Source of the DNA: Holtermannia corniformis
Lineage: Eukaryota; Basidiomycota; Tremellomycetes; Holtermanniales
Direction: 5' to 3'
DNA length: 64,000 bases
NCBI GenBank assembly: GCA_001599935.1
Contig: BCIJ01000003.1
Coordinates: forward strand, 429,484-493,483
Below the pieces are notes generated by a model. The model worked only from the letters and a program-made list of their open reading frames with translations. It made no database searches and had not been told where the DNA came from. Shown here one piece after another: positions 22,291-32,573 of the stretch; positions within the stretch are counted from its first letter, which is position 1; each line of letters begins with the position of its first letter. Both the position numbers and the translations under genes were made by a program.

Positions 22291-22294
22291 TCAG
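22265..22294 (-). repeat. Right terminal inverted repeat of the hAT element
   Basis: Read on the minus strand it begins CTGATACGGCGTCATTCTGG and ends GTCCGTCA, nearly the same as the left end. Confidence 0.85.
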
Positions 22295-22311
22295 TCCTCG
22301 ACGAGGACTGA
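22291..22311. repeat. Perfect 21-bp palindrome at the right transposon border
   Basis: TCAGTCCTCG, a central A, then CGAGGACTGA: ten-base arms with no mismatch. Its first four bases overlap the end of the right terminal inverted repeat. Confidence 0.85.
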
Positions 22312-22437
22312 CCGAGCGGTTGCCTTCATGTGCTTTATACTGTTGGGCAGTGAACCGCGGGTTGTACCACGTGGCAGCGCGTTAGAGTCTGTGCCGACCA
22401 CCTTGAGCCTTGCAATCCTCTGCTCGCCGCGCCCAAG

Positions 22438-23916
22438 ATGAACGTGGGGAAATACCTTGGGCTGCCTGACATCGTGGGTGTCTACTACCGCTGTATCAGT
22501 CTGTGCAAGCTGACGAACGGGGGTAGGATACGACCCAACCCGACGTGTTTCAGACCGACGACGTGCCAGAGATCACTTCGCGTGCGGTCAGTGCTCTCGC
22601 CGACTCGATACTAGCTGCTACAGCTATGTGTGGGTAGGCTTGATAGCGCTGGTGCTGATGTTTCACGCATAGCGAGACCCGATCACTGGCGAGGAGGATT
22701 ACCCTGCTTCGCACCCTCCGTTGGACTCGGAAGCTATTGACACGAGGGGCTTACCCGGCAGGGATGTAGCTGGCAAGGCGTATGGGAGAAAAGGTGAGTC
22801 TGTCGTATGTGTTGTACACAGTCCCAGCGTCTGACGCATCAACAGAGAAGACGAGCTATACCTTTCGCCCGCGTCTCCCTCCTATCACACGACCACGGGC
22901 GTCATCCTCCTCGTCCTCGTCCGATGAGCTTCCGACGCCAAGATCAAAAGAGACATCACAGGCCAAGCTGAGGAGACTGAAGCGCGAGCTTGCAGAGCTC
23001 GAAGCGGAAGTCGAAGCCCCTCTGATCGACCCAGCTTCGGCTGGCAAAGCCCCCGTGGCCGGACTCGACCTGGTACAGGAGATGAGACGAATCCGCGAAG
23101 GGTTGGAGAAGCTCGAGCTGAAGCCTGTGCTGCTGGCTGAGGGCTCTGGCTCGGGAGTGGGGTCGAGTCATGGTTTGGATGAGCGGATAGCGGGGCTCGG
23201 GGCGGGTGTGCACGAGAGTCGCGAGGCCAAGACGGTGGACCACAAGGAGCCTACGACGGCCGAGTGGAAGCTTGGCGAGATGGACGAAAGGTTGGCAGAG
23301 CTCGAGCGGGTGATTGGCCCCGCAGATGCAGGCGTGGACGACGTGAGTCCATCTCCATGAAACAGTCGCATGCTGATGATTCAAGACTACACCCCACGCT
23401 GCGCCTTTGATCCCTACATTGGCTAAACTCGATCACCTGTTGACGCTGCTCACACAGCCACGTCACCTGGACGCCATCTCGCGTCGACTCAAACTTCTCC
23501 TCGTTGATCTTGATCGCGCCGCTGCGCTTTCCCGCCGTACCGGGACTCAGCTTGCGCCCGATTCGCCGGCCGTACCCCAACCCGTCACCCTGTCCGCAGC
23601 AGAGCACGCAACTCTCACGACGCTGTTCAACTTGCTTCCACGCCTCGACCCACTCCTACCACTACTCCCGCCCCTCCTAGCCCGCTTGCGCAGTCTAGCA
23701 AGCCTACACGCCGAAGCATCCGCGTTTGCCGCAACGCTCAAATCGCTAGAGAACGACCGCACAAAACTAGCCGAGCGCGACACCGAGGTCCGCGATGTCG
23801 TTGCCGGCCTGCAAGCCGGTCTCGGCCAGGCCGAGAAGAGCGTCACGCGCAACTGGGACGCAGTCGGGAAACGCGTGGCAGAGCTAGAGGCCAGGGTCCA
23901 GGCTTTGCTTGGGTGA
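22438..23916 (+). CDS. DCTN2: Dynamitin (dynactin subunit 2)
   Basis: Subunit of the dynactin shoulder, which links cytoplasmic dynein to cargo and to the Arp1 filament. The start exon MNVGKYLGLPDI joins DTTQPDVFQTDDVPE after a GTGGGT...GGTAG intron, reproducing the conserved N-terminal Arp1-binding peptide of the family. A low-complexity Ser region (SSSSSSSDELPTPRSKE) is followed by a coiled coil from LRRLKRELAELEAEVE, a linker, and a long C-terminal helical region (LIPTLAKLDHLLTLL to RVAELEARVQALLG). Length and order match fungal dynamitins. The stop is TGA at 23914-23916. It begins only 127 bp beyond the palindrome bordering the hAT element, so its promoter may overlap the transposon edge. 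Confidence 0.88.
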
Positions 23917-24839
23917 TGACTATGATGTGCATGCATGCTTGACGACGGAGTCATCGCCTTGGCATGTTGACACACGGATCGGCCGCGGATAGGGGTGAAA
24001 CACGGGGTTGCCTCGCCCTCGGTCGGGTCCGGGTGCGCGCAGCTGGCCATCAGGGGTCGTAGACTCCGTGATGGAGAGATTAGGGTGGGAGCATGAGTGT
24101 GAGGCAGAGTACATGAGCGTGGGACGATATATACTCAGAATGCTGTGCACTCGTGCCAATGCGTGCATCAAGCAAAGTATAGGGGTCTCGGCTGCCGTGT
24201 GTCTCTGTAAACACGAGGCAACAAGCCGCTGACAGCGCGACAGTCCACACGACGGCCGCATATATCTCGGGCCAGAGGAATAGTCGATCATCAGCGTGCC
24301 CGTTCACAGGCTAGGCCAGCAAAGTCGCCGATCGTCCCTAGGCTTGACCGCGTCACCGAAGGATCGCCGGCGCCTTCTCCCCGTCCAGATCTGCGTCATC
24401 TCCGCGCCGTCGCCGTGAGCCGGGCATCAGGGATCAGCCTGGCCTGAATCCCAAGCTGATCAGATCGCGATGCAGACTGACCGCCGCGTCGGCTTACACC
24501 CAGCAAGCAGCAAGGACGGCCTTTCGACGTGTCCCTGTCCCTTCCTTTGTGGTTGTTGCTGTCGTGTCACACGCGCAGACAAACGTCAACAGTCCGTAGC
24601 ATCTATCAGCAAGCCGCGCGCCCCAGTCGTGTCCGCCGCGTTCGGCTGACGACGCGTACATATAGCTTGAGAGCAGGAAGGGATCTGCCCTCACCTTTCG
24701 CAACCGACTCCCACCTTTGACCACTGGGTTTTCTCACCCACCACTGACCGGTCAGTCGATCGAGTGCTGTGCGACCATATACTGTGAGCGGTGCTGTCGT
24801 TGCATAGTCGTCAGCGCTGACACTAGCAGTACCAAAGCC
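23917..24839. other. Intergenic, no gene recognised
   Basis: About 0.9 kb without a credible coding frame. The last 120 bases are in frame with the next gene but contain no ATG, and a GTGAGC...CTAG pair at about 24783-24827 could be a leader intron. Confidence 0.4.
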
Positions 24840-26996
24840 ATGGGTCAGCCTCACGCAAAGCTCTCGCGCAACGACGCGCCACTCGCAGCGCCAGGCCTCG
24901 AAATCAGCCCGACATCACAGCCCGACCCCACCATTTTTCGCCCTCAGCCTGAAGTAGCAGCACCGGGAATGGAGTCTCTACCGACCGAGCAGTCCTACAC
25001 GCGCATGGATTATTCACCAGCAGGCGCACTGCCAACTCCCAGCACCACCGCCTCGTTCTCGCTCGTAAGGTCGCTCTCGAAGCGTGGGAAATCACGACTA
25101 CGTGGTGAGGGGGCGACACCTGCGACGCCCGCCGCAGAGTACAAGAATACCATGCTCCGCCAACTTGGCAGCACAATCGCCGATGTTGACGGCCGGCCAC
25201 GCCTTCGCCAAGCGGTTAGCCACGTCAATATGGCATCAGCAGCCCTTCCGTCTCTTCACGAGCTGGTACCGAAGACTATCAAAGCGTCTAGCTTCACTGC
25301 GGCACGAGAAGCGCACCGGCAATCCATGTCCGCCCCGACGACTCCAGTCAAGGACGCAGTCGTCACCCCTCCGCCACTACCTTCAAAGCGCTCGCACCCG
25401 AGACCGCCTTCATCGAGCGGTCGTTCGGCCTCTATCAAGTCATCAAAGCGAGCCGAACGAGAATGGCGTGCACGCCTGGCGGCACTTGCTGCCAACGCGA
25501 GCGATTCAATGCCACGACACAGTGCCGAGCTGTCGCGCTTGGCCGGGCCGGTCCCACCTCGTCGGCATGTCGGTCGACCTCGCGCTGCAACTTGCAAGCG
25601 GGCTACGACACCGACGCCCAAGCCATCTCTCGAGTTCCGTCGGGAGCTCGCAAAGGCGACCAGCTTTGAAACATTAGGCGTCAAGGCGCTGCTCGGACCA
25701 GAGGACGGGAGACGTTCCCGGCCACTGTCAGCCGCCACTGCCAAGACCCTGGCGTCGGTGGCAACACAATCAACTTTCGCTTGCGACAGTCTTCCTTCCA
25801 TCCTGCCAACCGGCCCTCACCACCTCACTCTACCCCCTCTGACTCCTGATGCCACACCGAAGCCGTCGCCATGTGCGCACTCGCGCAATCAATCACTGCC
25901 ACCATTCCTCTCTTTCCAACACTCGCCTGCGGCCGTGCGCTCGTCCTTTACGACGCCTTCACCGTCAACATCGCCAGTCTCGACTAGATTTGACCTGACT
26001 CTCAACACACCGCCTCAGCTACGGCCACTATCAGAGTATACCACGCTCGCCATGAGCTTTGAGACCACGCCACGAGGTACCCCGTTGGATCTGCTATCGC
26101 TACATGACGACGATGGCGAACCGGTTCTCGCGTCAAGGAAGCGTGAGCGCATGGTCGGCTCCCGACGGTCGAACCCTAGCCTTCGAGACTCGGCCTCTGG
26201 TAGCCCACCTAGGCTATCAGGCGACGATGGCAGTGCGCCAATCCCTGCACCTGCGCGTTCAGGGATCCGTGCCCCGAGCAACTCGTTCTCACTCGACTTC
26301 ATCTCGCCTCACCAATCGATTTCGTCTATCAAGTCGCTCGAAGCGCGTAGCTACTCGCCGACAACGGCGTTCATCCTCAGTGCGCCGTCGATCGAGCAAT
26401 ACGCGTGGGGATCAGACCCGCTCGTCCTCGGTGCTGGTAGCCCGCCAGACTCATGGCAAACACCTTCGCGGACTCAACACAGGCAACGTCAGCCTCACCC
26501 GTTTGCTGCGGCGACGACCTCGCCTCTGCACGATGAACGTTCAAACTACGACACATCACCATCGTCATCATCTGCCAGACCACTCTTCGACTTCCCCAGC
26601 CCTGTTGCTTCATCCCCGCCCTCGGTCACGGCGTTTGGCAAGACACGCGCGTCCGAAGATTCTTTCGTACAGCCACCATCGCCATCGCCGCAACCTCGGC
26701 ACAGACCACGCCGCAGTGGCCTCACCTTGGATCACGGCTTTGGCGGCTCCCGCGCAAAGATGCAGCCACTCAATGACGTACTGGGTACCGGGCGCAACGG
26801 CAATATCAGGATGGATGAGAGGAAGCGTGGAGCATGGAAGGAAGCGGGCGAGCTCACGCCGGGAGCCGATGGGGGTCACCGACCGCCCAAAAGTGGACTG
26901 CCGCGACCTGTGAGTAGAGCGTGTGGCGGTGGTCAAGGTTATGCTGACTATGAATAGGACTTGGAGCGATGGCTACAGCAAAGTGCTTGCGTGTGA
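24840..26996 (+). CDS. Long Ser/Pro-rich, largely disordered protein
   Basis: Unrecognised protein of roughly 700 residues. The ATG at 24840 lies in an ideal context (AAAGCCATGG) and gives MGQPHAKLSRND, where Gly2 makes N-myristoylation conceivable. Most of the protein is low-complexity Ser, Pro, Thr and Arg, with short ordered patches such as RAEREWRARLAALAANAS, SLEFRRELAKATSFETLG and NSFSLDFISPHQSISSIKSL. Many SP and TP dipeptides suggest kinase regulation. The frame appears to end YADYE, but a canonical intron (GTGAGT... with CTGAC branch and ATAG) starts just after PPKSGLPRP. Splicing gives the tail DLERWLQQSACV and TGA at 26994-26996, which I prefer. No domain could be named, and the nature of the protein (signalling or scaffold) is a guess. 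Confidence 0.7.
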
Positions 26997-27173
26997 TCCA
27001 TTGTTGCTATCGGCAGATGCATACCCTTCATATCCAGTCTGGCGGCTCTTTAACGCTGCGATCTGCTCGGCAAGGCGCCTCCTTTCTGCAGGGCGTGAGA
27101 GAAAGTCCGCGTAACAGATGATTACTCGCGTACGGTGACCGACCAGGCTGACCACGTCCGTTGAGCACCGAGC

Positions 27174-28055
27174 ATGAAACTCCCAACGGATTCTGACGCG
27201 CTGGCCAAGCGCTTCGGAGAGAGGTGGAATTTGAGAGAGCCTAGTGAGGCGCAGCGTCGCAAGCAGCTCAGTGAGAGTCAAGAATACGTCAGCAGAACTT
27301 CAGGCTCAGCTCCGCAGAGCGCCTTTGCAGATAGCTACCTGGGATGTCCAGAACTCACTTGGAGCGAGACACTTAGCACGCCTGCTGTGTTGGCCCCTAG
27401 CAGCGTGAGTCCGCTACGAAACGCGCCTGTGACTGATGATGGTGCCCGGCAGAATGACTTCGTCATGCACTCAGGTCCACAACAACAGCAGTCAACGCCT
27501 GCATGGCCCGAAGAAACAATGCTTCAGTTCGGCAACACGCACGGCAACATTGGCGCAACCTGGAGCGACAACGCAAGCAATCTGACATATCAAGCACCCC
27601 AACGCCCGTTGGACTGGGGTACTTCGGCAAGTCCCCCGCAGCCATGCCCGAGTTGGCAGCCAAGTGATGACTCACTTGCGCCCCCTATCCGACTCGCATC
27701 GATCAGCGCGCCCGAATGCCTGCTGTCCGGCTGCATGTCAGACGGGGGTCCTGGAGCGTGCCTTGCGGACGGGTCTCTGGTACATGATGATTGTGTACCG
27801 ATGGTCATGGCGCTTCTTTCGCTGCCTAACCAGGTCGAGTCCATCGCATATTCAGCGTCAGAGCAGGCGTACACACCGAATCCTCCCACACAGGCGGCGT
27901 CGTACTCAGCAATGACCCCCTCGACACCTCCCAAGTACGAATCACCGTATGCGCCAGTTGGCTGTCAGCACGATGTCAGTATTGAAGAGCGGGTGCCAAA
28001 CCGGGCTGGAGCCTTCGTCTGTCTCGACTGCTGGGCGCGAGAGCCACGCCGCTAG
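27174..28055 (+). CDS. Cys/His-module protein, tandem paralogue A (unrecognised family)
   Basis: Single-exon gene for 293 residues starting at ATG 27174. Three shared blocks define a family with the next gene. An N-terminal helix reads ALAKRFGERWNLREPSEAQ. Module 1 reads CLLSGCMSDGGPGACLADGS continuing to LVHDDC, i.e. C-x4-C-x8-C-x7-H-x2-C. C-terminal module 2 reads GCQHD then FVCLDCW, i.e. C-x-H-x16-C-x2-C. The middle is Gln/Ser/Pro-rich and poorly conserved. The modules look metal-binding; no known zinc-finger class fits exactly. There is no signal peptide or membrane segment. The role is unknown; the pairing of two short Cys/His modules with disordered linkers would fit a regulatory or adaptor protein. 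Confidence 0.7.
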   Translation: MKLPTDSDALAKRFGERWNLREPSEAQRRKQLSESQEYVSRTSGSAPQSAFADSYLGCPELTWSETLSTPAVLAPSSVSPLRNAPVTDDGARQNDFVMHSGPQQQQSTPAWPEETMLQFGNTHGNIGATWSDNASNLTYQAPQRPLDWGTSASPPQPCPSWQPSDDSLAPPIRLASISAPECLLSGCMSDGGPGACLADGSLVHDDCVPMVMALLSLPNQVESIAYSASEQAYTPNPPTQAASYSAMTPSTPPKYESPYAPVGCQHDVSIEERVPNRAGAFVCLDCWAREPRR

Positions 28056-28283
28056 CTCCGTCAATGTAGTGGAAGAGCATGCAGGACTGTGACCTCAGAT
28101 TGAAGCATGATGATCATCCGCGCGACGGTCCAGAACCGCAAAACTGATGGCTGGCGGCGCTCAATACATCCTTTTAGTATGATACGCCCAGTATTCCTCT
28201 GTCCATCGCATAAAGGTACCGCTCGTCAGCTCCGCCACTTCAAACCGCAACCGTGAGTCTGTTTCCTCGATTATGGTTAGATC

Positions 28284-29393
28284 ATGCCAGATCCCTCCCC
28301 TTCAGCGATAGCTAAACGCGTTGCTGAGCAATACGGTTTGTATCGCCCTATCGAGGCCCTATGGCAGGCAGCAACGGATGCACCGCCAGGGTTCGCCGAC
28401 GTCTCCCACCTAAGTGTCAACGATGCTTATCCCAGCCATGCCAACAGGACTCCGTACGGAGGACCACCCCGTGTGTCGAGCAACAAGGGTGGCCGATACC
28501 AGCCAGAATCCGATTTTGAATGGCAGCCACAGATGAACCCCAACTCAAGCCAGTCCGAGCTCACGATGCCTTCTGGCTTGGATACTTCTCCACTGCTGTT
28601 CGACAGTTCAGTCAACCAATCGAGGGGGACCGACATTCACGCTAGCAATCAAGCATTCAACCCAATTGGATCGTCAACGCCATATTCATCGCTTAGCGCA
28701 TCATCGACGCCATTAGAATACCCCGGTCTGTGGGAACCGGACAATGTGTTAGATGATGGGGAAGAACCGTGATGCATCTCGCTCGCTACGGCTCTACTTT
28801 GTAGGCTTCGCCTACGGATCTGATGTCTAGCACGCCATCCTGACTGTCTCGCCGGATGCAGTATCCTCGCCGGATGCGTCGCATCCTCGGCGCCTTGACT
28901 ACATCCTCTGCGCGCCAGACTTGTCTTGGCTACATCCGCGCCGGATGTAGTGTTCGCCAGATGCGGCGTCATGCCGGCTTGCCGAAGAGATGACTGGCTG
29001 AGTGGGGTATTCCAACACAATGGTCCGCTACCACCGCCCCTCGAAGTAGCTTCAATACCATCGTCATTATGCGTACTCCCAGATTGTACGCAAGATGGCC
29101 AACCCGGCGCATGCCTCTCGGAAGGTACCCTTGTGCATGAAGCTTGTGTACCCATTGTGGAGGCAATGTTGGGCATCTCACGCTCCGCATCCTCTTGTAC
29201 GACACCGGGATCGCATCATTCATTTACAACATCCGACACGCTGCCATTGCAGCCGTCCACTCCGAATCCCAACGACAACTGCCGCTATGATACACAGAAC
29301 TCGACTATGTTCTGTCCCCACAATGCGAGTTACACCAGCCACGAGGGTCAGCTCTTTTGCCTCGATTGCTTGGAAGTCGTACCACTTTCGTAG
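28284..29393 (+). CDS. Cys/His-module protein, tandem paralogue B, interrupted
   Basis: Second member of the family, 230 bp downstream in the same direction. The ATG at 28284 gives IAKRVAEQYGLYRPIEA, aligned with the start of paralogue A. The frame runs to TGA at 28770-28772. The rest of the protein resumes in the same frame before 29000: CVLPDCTQDGQPGACLSEGT continuing LVHEAC (the same C-x4-C-x8-C-x7-H-x2-C), then FCPHN...LFCLDC and a stop at 29391-29393. Between them lies a segment with three stops and several hairpins. Either it is an unusually long intron (candidate donor GTGATG at 28769, acceptor GATGTAG near 28950) or an insertion that broke the gene into two frames. Module conservation argues that the protein was made until recently. 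Confidence 0.55.
28801..28992. repeat. Hairpin and CGCCGGATGC repeat segment inside paralogue B
   Basis: Contains GTAGGC-TTC-GCCTAC (about 28801-28815), two direct copies of CTCGCCGGATGC with an inverted GCATCC beside them (about 28848-28886), and a 9-bp-arm hairpin CTACATCCG-CGC-CGGATGTAG at 28930-28950. The theme word is CGGATG/CATCCG. Confidence 0.7.
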
Positions 29394-30435
29394 TGTATGC
29401 ACCTGCTTCTAAGGCATAAAGCTCATGGTGAACACGACCAAGCGCTCCAGGTGATCAAGCGCTCCGGCTCAGCTTCACAGTCAGGTGGAACCACCTTGAG
29501 CCATGGAAGAAGGCTAGGCGGATACTAGACTGCCCCAGTACTCCAATGTGGACAGACGGGTAGTCAGTCCGACTCTGACGGCCTTTGTGTTACGACTGAT
29601 GACCGCCACCCAATGGCATTTGCTGCAGTACCTTTGGGATATGGCCTTCGATAGCCCGAGTGACCGATCCGTGTCCGAAGAGTAAAGGTAGAAGTGTGTC
29701 CGGAAGGCCCTAATGCGTCTTCCAGTGTGCCATCAGACTTGCACGTGCACGGATGAGTGCCACCTGCAGGCTATAAGAGGGCACACCTGCTGATGGCTGC
29801 CGCGCCTATCGTACAGTCGACAGCTACCACATTGAACATGGACACAGCCCTCAACCTGAACCGGGCGACCTTCAAGGGCATGAAAGTCGCTGGACTGGGA
29901 ACAGCGCCGTCGACCGTGGACGGCTGTCAGGTTACCGAACGGAACAAGCACACGCACAAGCCAGAATGCTTCCTCGACTCTGTCGATCAAGAGCAGATCG
30001 AGAGCTTCAGGAGTGACACTAACCGACCGCAGGAGTTTACATGCATTTGGGACAATCAGCTTTGCCGCCTGACCCAAGGCGGCGGTGGATGGTCAAGGTA
30101 GCCCTAGCTGAGCGGCATCATGCATCCGCTGCTAGAGAAACTGGTCCAATCTTGTCTATAAGGGGCTCAGGAAAGCGTTTACTATGATAGCCATTGCTCG
30201 ACTGTCGTGTACAGGCCCGTCGCCACTACCGCCACTGTGGGGTTTGTTTGCTGTAACGCCGGTATTCTCCGGTGGTGTTGACAACCCCTTCGAGTTGCTC
30301 TGCCATGCGACGACGCGCCTCTGATCAGTCAAGACGGTCCAGCGTCCGTTTATACAGAGCAGGAGAGCTCACAGCGCGCTCACAAGGAGGCAGAGGCAGC
30401 GGCAGTGATTAAAGCAAACTGATACTCGATCCAAA
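29394..30435. other. Intergenic with one possible small frame
   Basis: About 1 kb. A frame from ATG 29793 to 30101 (MAAAPIVQSTATTLNMD..., four cysteines toward the end, QEFTCIWDNQLCRLTQGGGG) could encode about 100 residues, but no family or splice support is seen. The remainder, to 30435, should include the promoter of the SWI3-type gene. Confidence 0.35.
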
Positions 30436-32487
30436 ATGGCGTCGCCAGAGGAAGGACCCGACCGAAAGCGTCTCAAACTGAACCTGGGCTCGGCCACACC
30501 TCAGCCATCCGGCGGCGGCGTGACAGAGCACGAGCTGGGTCTAGCACCAGGCAAGGAGCGAGAGCGGGAGCCAATCTATGGTGGTGACGTGGCCAACCTT
30601 GGACCAGGCGGAGGTACGTACTTGAGTTTATTGTTGGGTTCCTGACATTGAGTTGTGCTAGACGTCTCTGCGGCCAATGCCGCCGCGTCGTCGTCGCAGC
30701 CAGGCGATGTGTCGATGAAGGCAGCCGAGGACGATGAAGACGATGGCGAGGAAGAGGAGGATGACTCGCAGACGGCCGCTCAGCTGCATTCCCTCGCGTC
30801 AACCTACCTCGCCTCGCAGACACACCCTCTGATCATCCCCTCGTACTCTTCCTGGTTCTCGCTGGCTACTATCAACCCGATCGAGCGGAGGTCTCTACCA
30901 GAGTTCTTCTCGAATCGCAATCGTTCAAAGACCCCGGCCATCTACAAAGACTACCGTGACTTTATGATCAACACGTACCGCTTGAACCCAACAGAGTACT
31001 TGACGGTCACGGCATGCCGACGAAACTTGGCGGGAGATGTGGGCTGCGTGATGCGCGTGCATGCTTTCTTGGAGCAGTGGGGCTTGATCAACTATCAGGT
31101 ATGTTGAACGCACACGTGCATGCATCGCTGACACGAGCAGATCGACCCCGAGACTCGGCCAGCGGCGCTCGGGCCTCCCTTCACTGGCCACTTCCGCGTC
31201 ACCCTCGACACGCCCAAGGGCCTCTCTCCTCTTCTTCATCCCGGCACTAAGCCGGGGGCAATTGCATCGAGCTCTCGCGCCGCTATCAACGCGGTACACC
31301 CATCTAACCCCGAAAGCCGGAAAACCATCTACTCGACCACACCATCCGGAACCACCAACCCCATCTCATCGGCCATTGCTGAGCGTGCCGCGTCAGAATC
31401 ACTTGCAACTGCCGACAAGAAGCCTGCCATCGCTTCATACAGCTGCGAGACGTGCGGAACCGACTGCACTCGCTCGCGTTACCATTCTGTCAAGGATGGC
31501 GAGTACACGCTCTGCACAAACTGCTACACGACCGGGCGGTTCCCATCAACAATGTTCAGCTCGGACTTTGTACGGTTCGACTACGAGGCGTTCAAGCACG
31601 CTTCAGCGAACGCGGCAGGCGACGACTGGTCGGACCAGGAGACGCTGCTGTTGCTCGAGGGTATCGAAATGTACGACGACGACTGGGTCAAGGTTGCCGA
31701 GCACGTCCAAACGCGGTCAAAGGACCAATGCGTCCTGCGCTTCCTTCAAATGCCCATCGAGGACCCGTACCTGAGTCAACCGGGCGCCGAGCTCGGCCCG
31801 CTCCGCTACCAAGCCGGTATCAACGGCTTGCCATTCGAGATGACCGACAACCCAGTCATGAGTGTCGTTGCCTTCTTGGCCGGCGCGGTCGGCCCCGGCG
31901 TCGCCGCCGCCGCTGCGCAGAGTGCCCTCGGCGAGCTCACCGATGGTCTGAAGAAGACGCCAGAGACCAATGGGCACAAGGAGGACGGCGAAGGCAAAGT
32001 CGAAACCGAGGCTGGTGACGAAAAGCCCGCAGAATCGACACTGCCCAGGACAGAGGTTGAGCGCGCGGCCGCCGTCGCACTGGGCGCTGCCGCCGCCAAG
32101 GCGTCAAAACTCGCCACGCACGAGGACCGGCGAATCTCGGCCCTCACCTCGCGTCTCGTCAGCGCTCAGCTGAAGAAGCTCGAGCTCAAGATGTCCTTGT
32201 TCGAAAAGCTCGAGGACGTGCTGGAGAGTGAAAAGCGCAAGATCGAGGTCGACCGCCAGACGCTCTACAAGGAGCGCCTCGGGGTCCAAACTGAGCTCGG
32301 CAAGGTGCAGAAACTGCTGGATGAGGCTCGGGGTGTTGGGAGGACCGAGGTGAATGGGGTCAAGCAGGCCGATGTGGATGCTGTCAAGAACCAAATAGCG
32401 CCGACGGTCGCGAGCTCGGTCGTGCCCGTTCAAGGCGTGACGGCGGCGCCGGCGCCTGAAGAGGGTATCAGTGTGCAGCAGCTGTAA
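30436..32487 (+). CDS. RSC8: RSC8/SWI3-type chromatin remodelling subunit (SWIRM-ZZ-SANT)
   Basis: Core scaffold subunit of RSC or SWI/SNF nucleosome remodellers, nuclear. Domains in order: a basic N-terminus with KRLKL; an acidic stretch; a SWIRM domain ([29 protein letters not shown] block [33 protein letters not shown]); a ZZ-like finger ([17 protein letters not shown] then LCTNCY); a SANT domain ([20 protein letters not shown] followed by [20 protein letters not shown]); and a C-terminal coiled coil ([20 protein letters not shown] onwards). Two introns are read, near 30615-30660 and 31099-31140. Length (about 650 residues) and order match Rsc8/Swi3. Whether the fungus has a second paralogue is not visible here. 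The stop is at 32487, 86 bp from the convergent NFU1 stop. Confidence 0.93.
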
Positions 32488-32573
32488 GGGATGCATATGT
32501 ATGATACAATCAATGCGAGAGGTACGAGGACATGCTGCAGAGTGAGCGGGGAAGACCGTGGTGCAGCTCGTCC

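Larger units (their letters stand above)
18187..22294 (+). mobile_element. hAT-family DNA transposon, about 4.1 kb, apparently complete
   Basis: A full autonomous-type element: terminal inverted repeats at both ends, subterminal arrays of TGACG/CGTCA motifs, and between them one multi-exon gene for a BED-finger hAT transposase with no visible disabling change. Both ends share GGCGTCATTCTGG preceded by CTGATA(T/C). I could not find a matching 8-bp target-site duplication outside the repeats, so either the flank has decayed or the true termini differ by a few bases. The element lies between the cytochrome b561-domain gene and dynamitin without disturbing either. Confidence 0.85.

Noticed and set aside
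26973..27281. Minus-strand frame ending RRLAEQIAALKSRQTGYEGY
   Set aside because: Overlaps the start of the better supported Cys/His gene and the end of the disordered-protein gene; has no ATG in a good position and no splice support.
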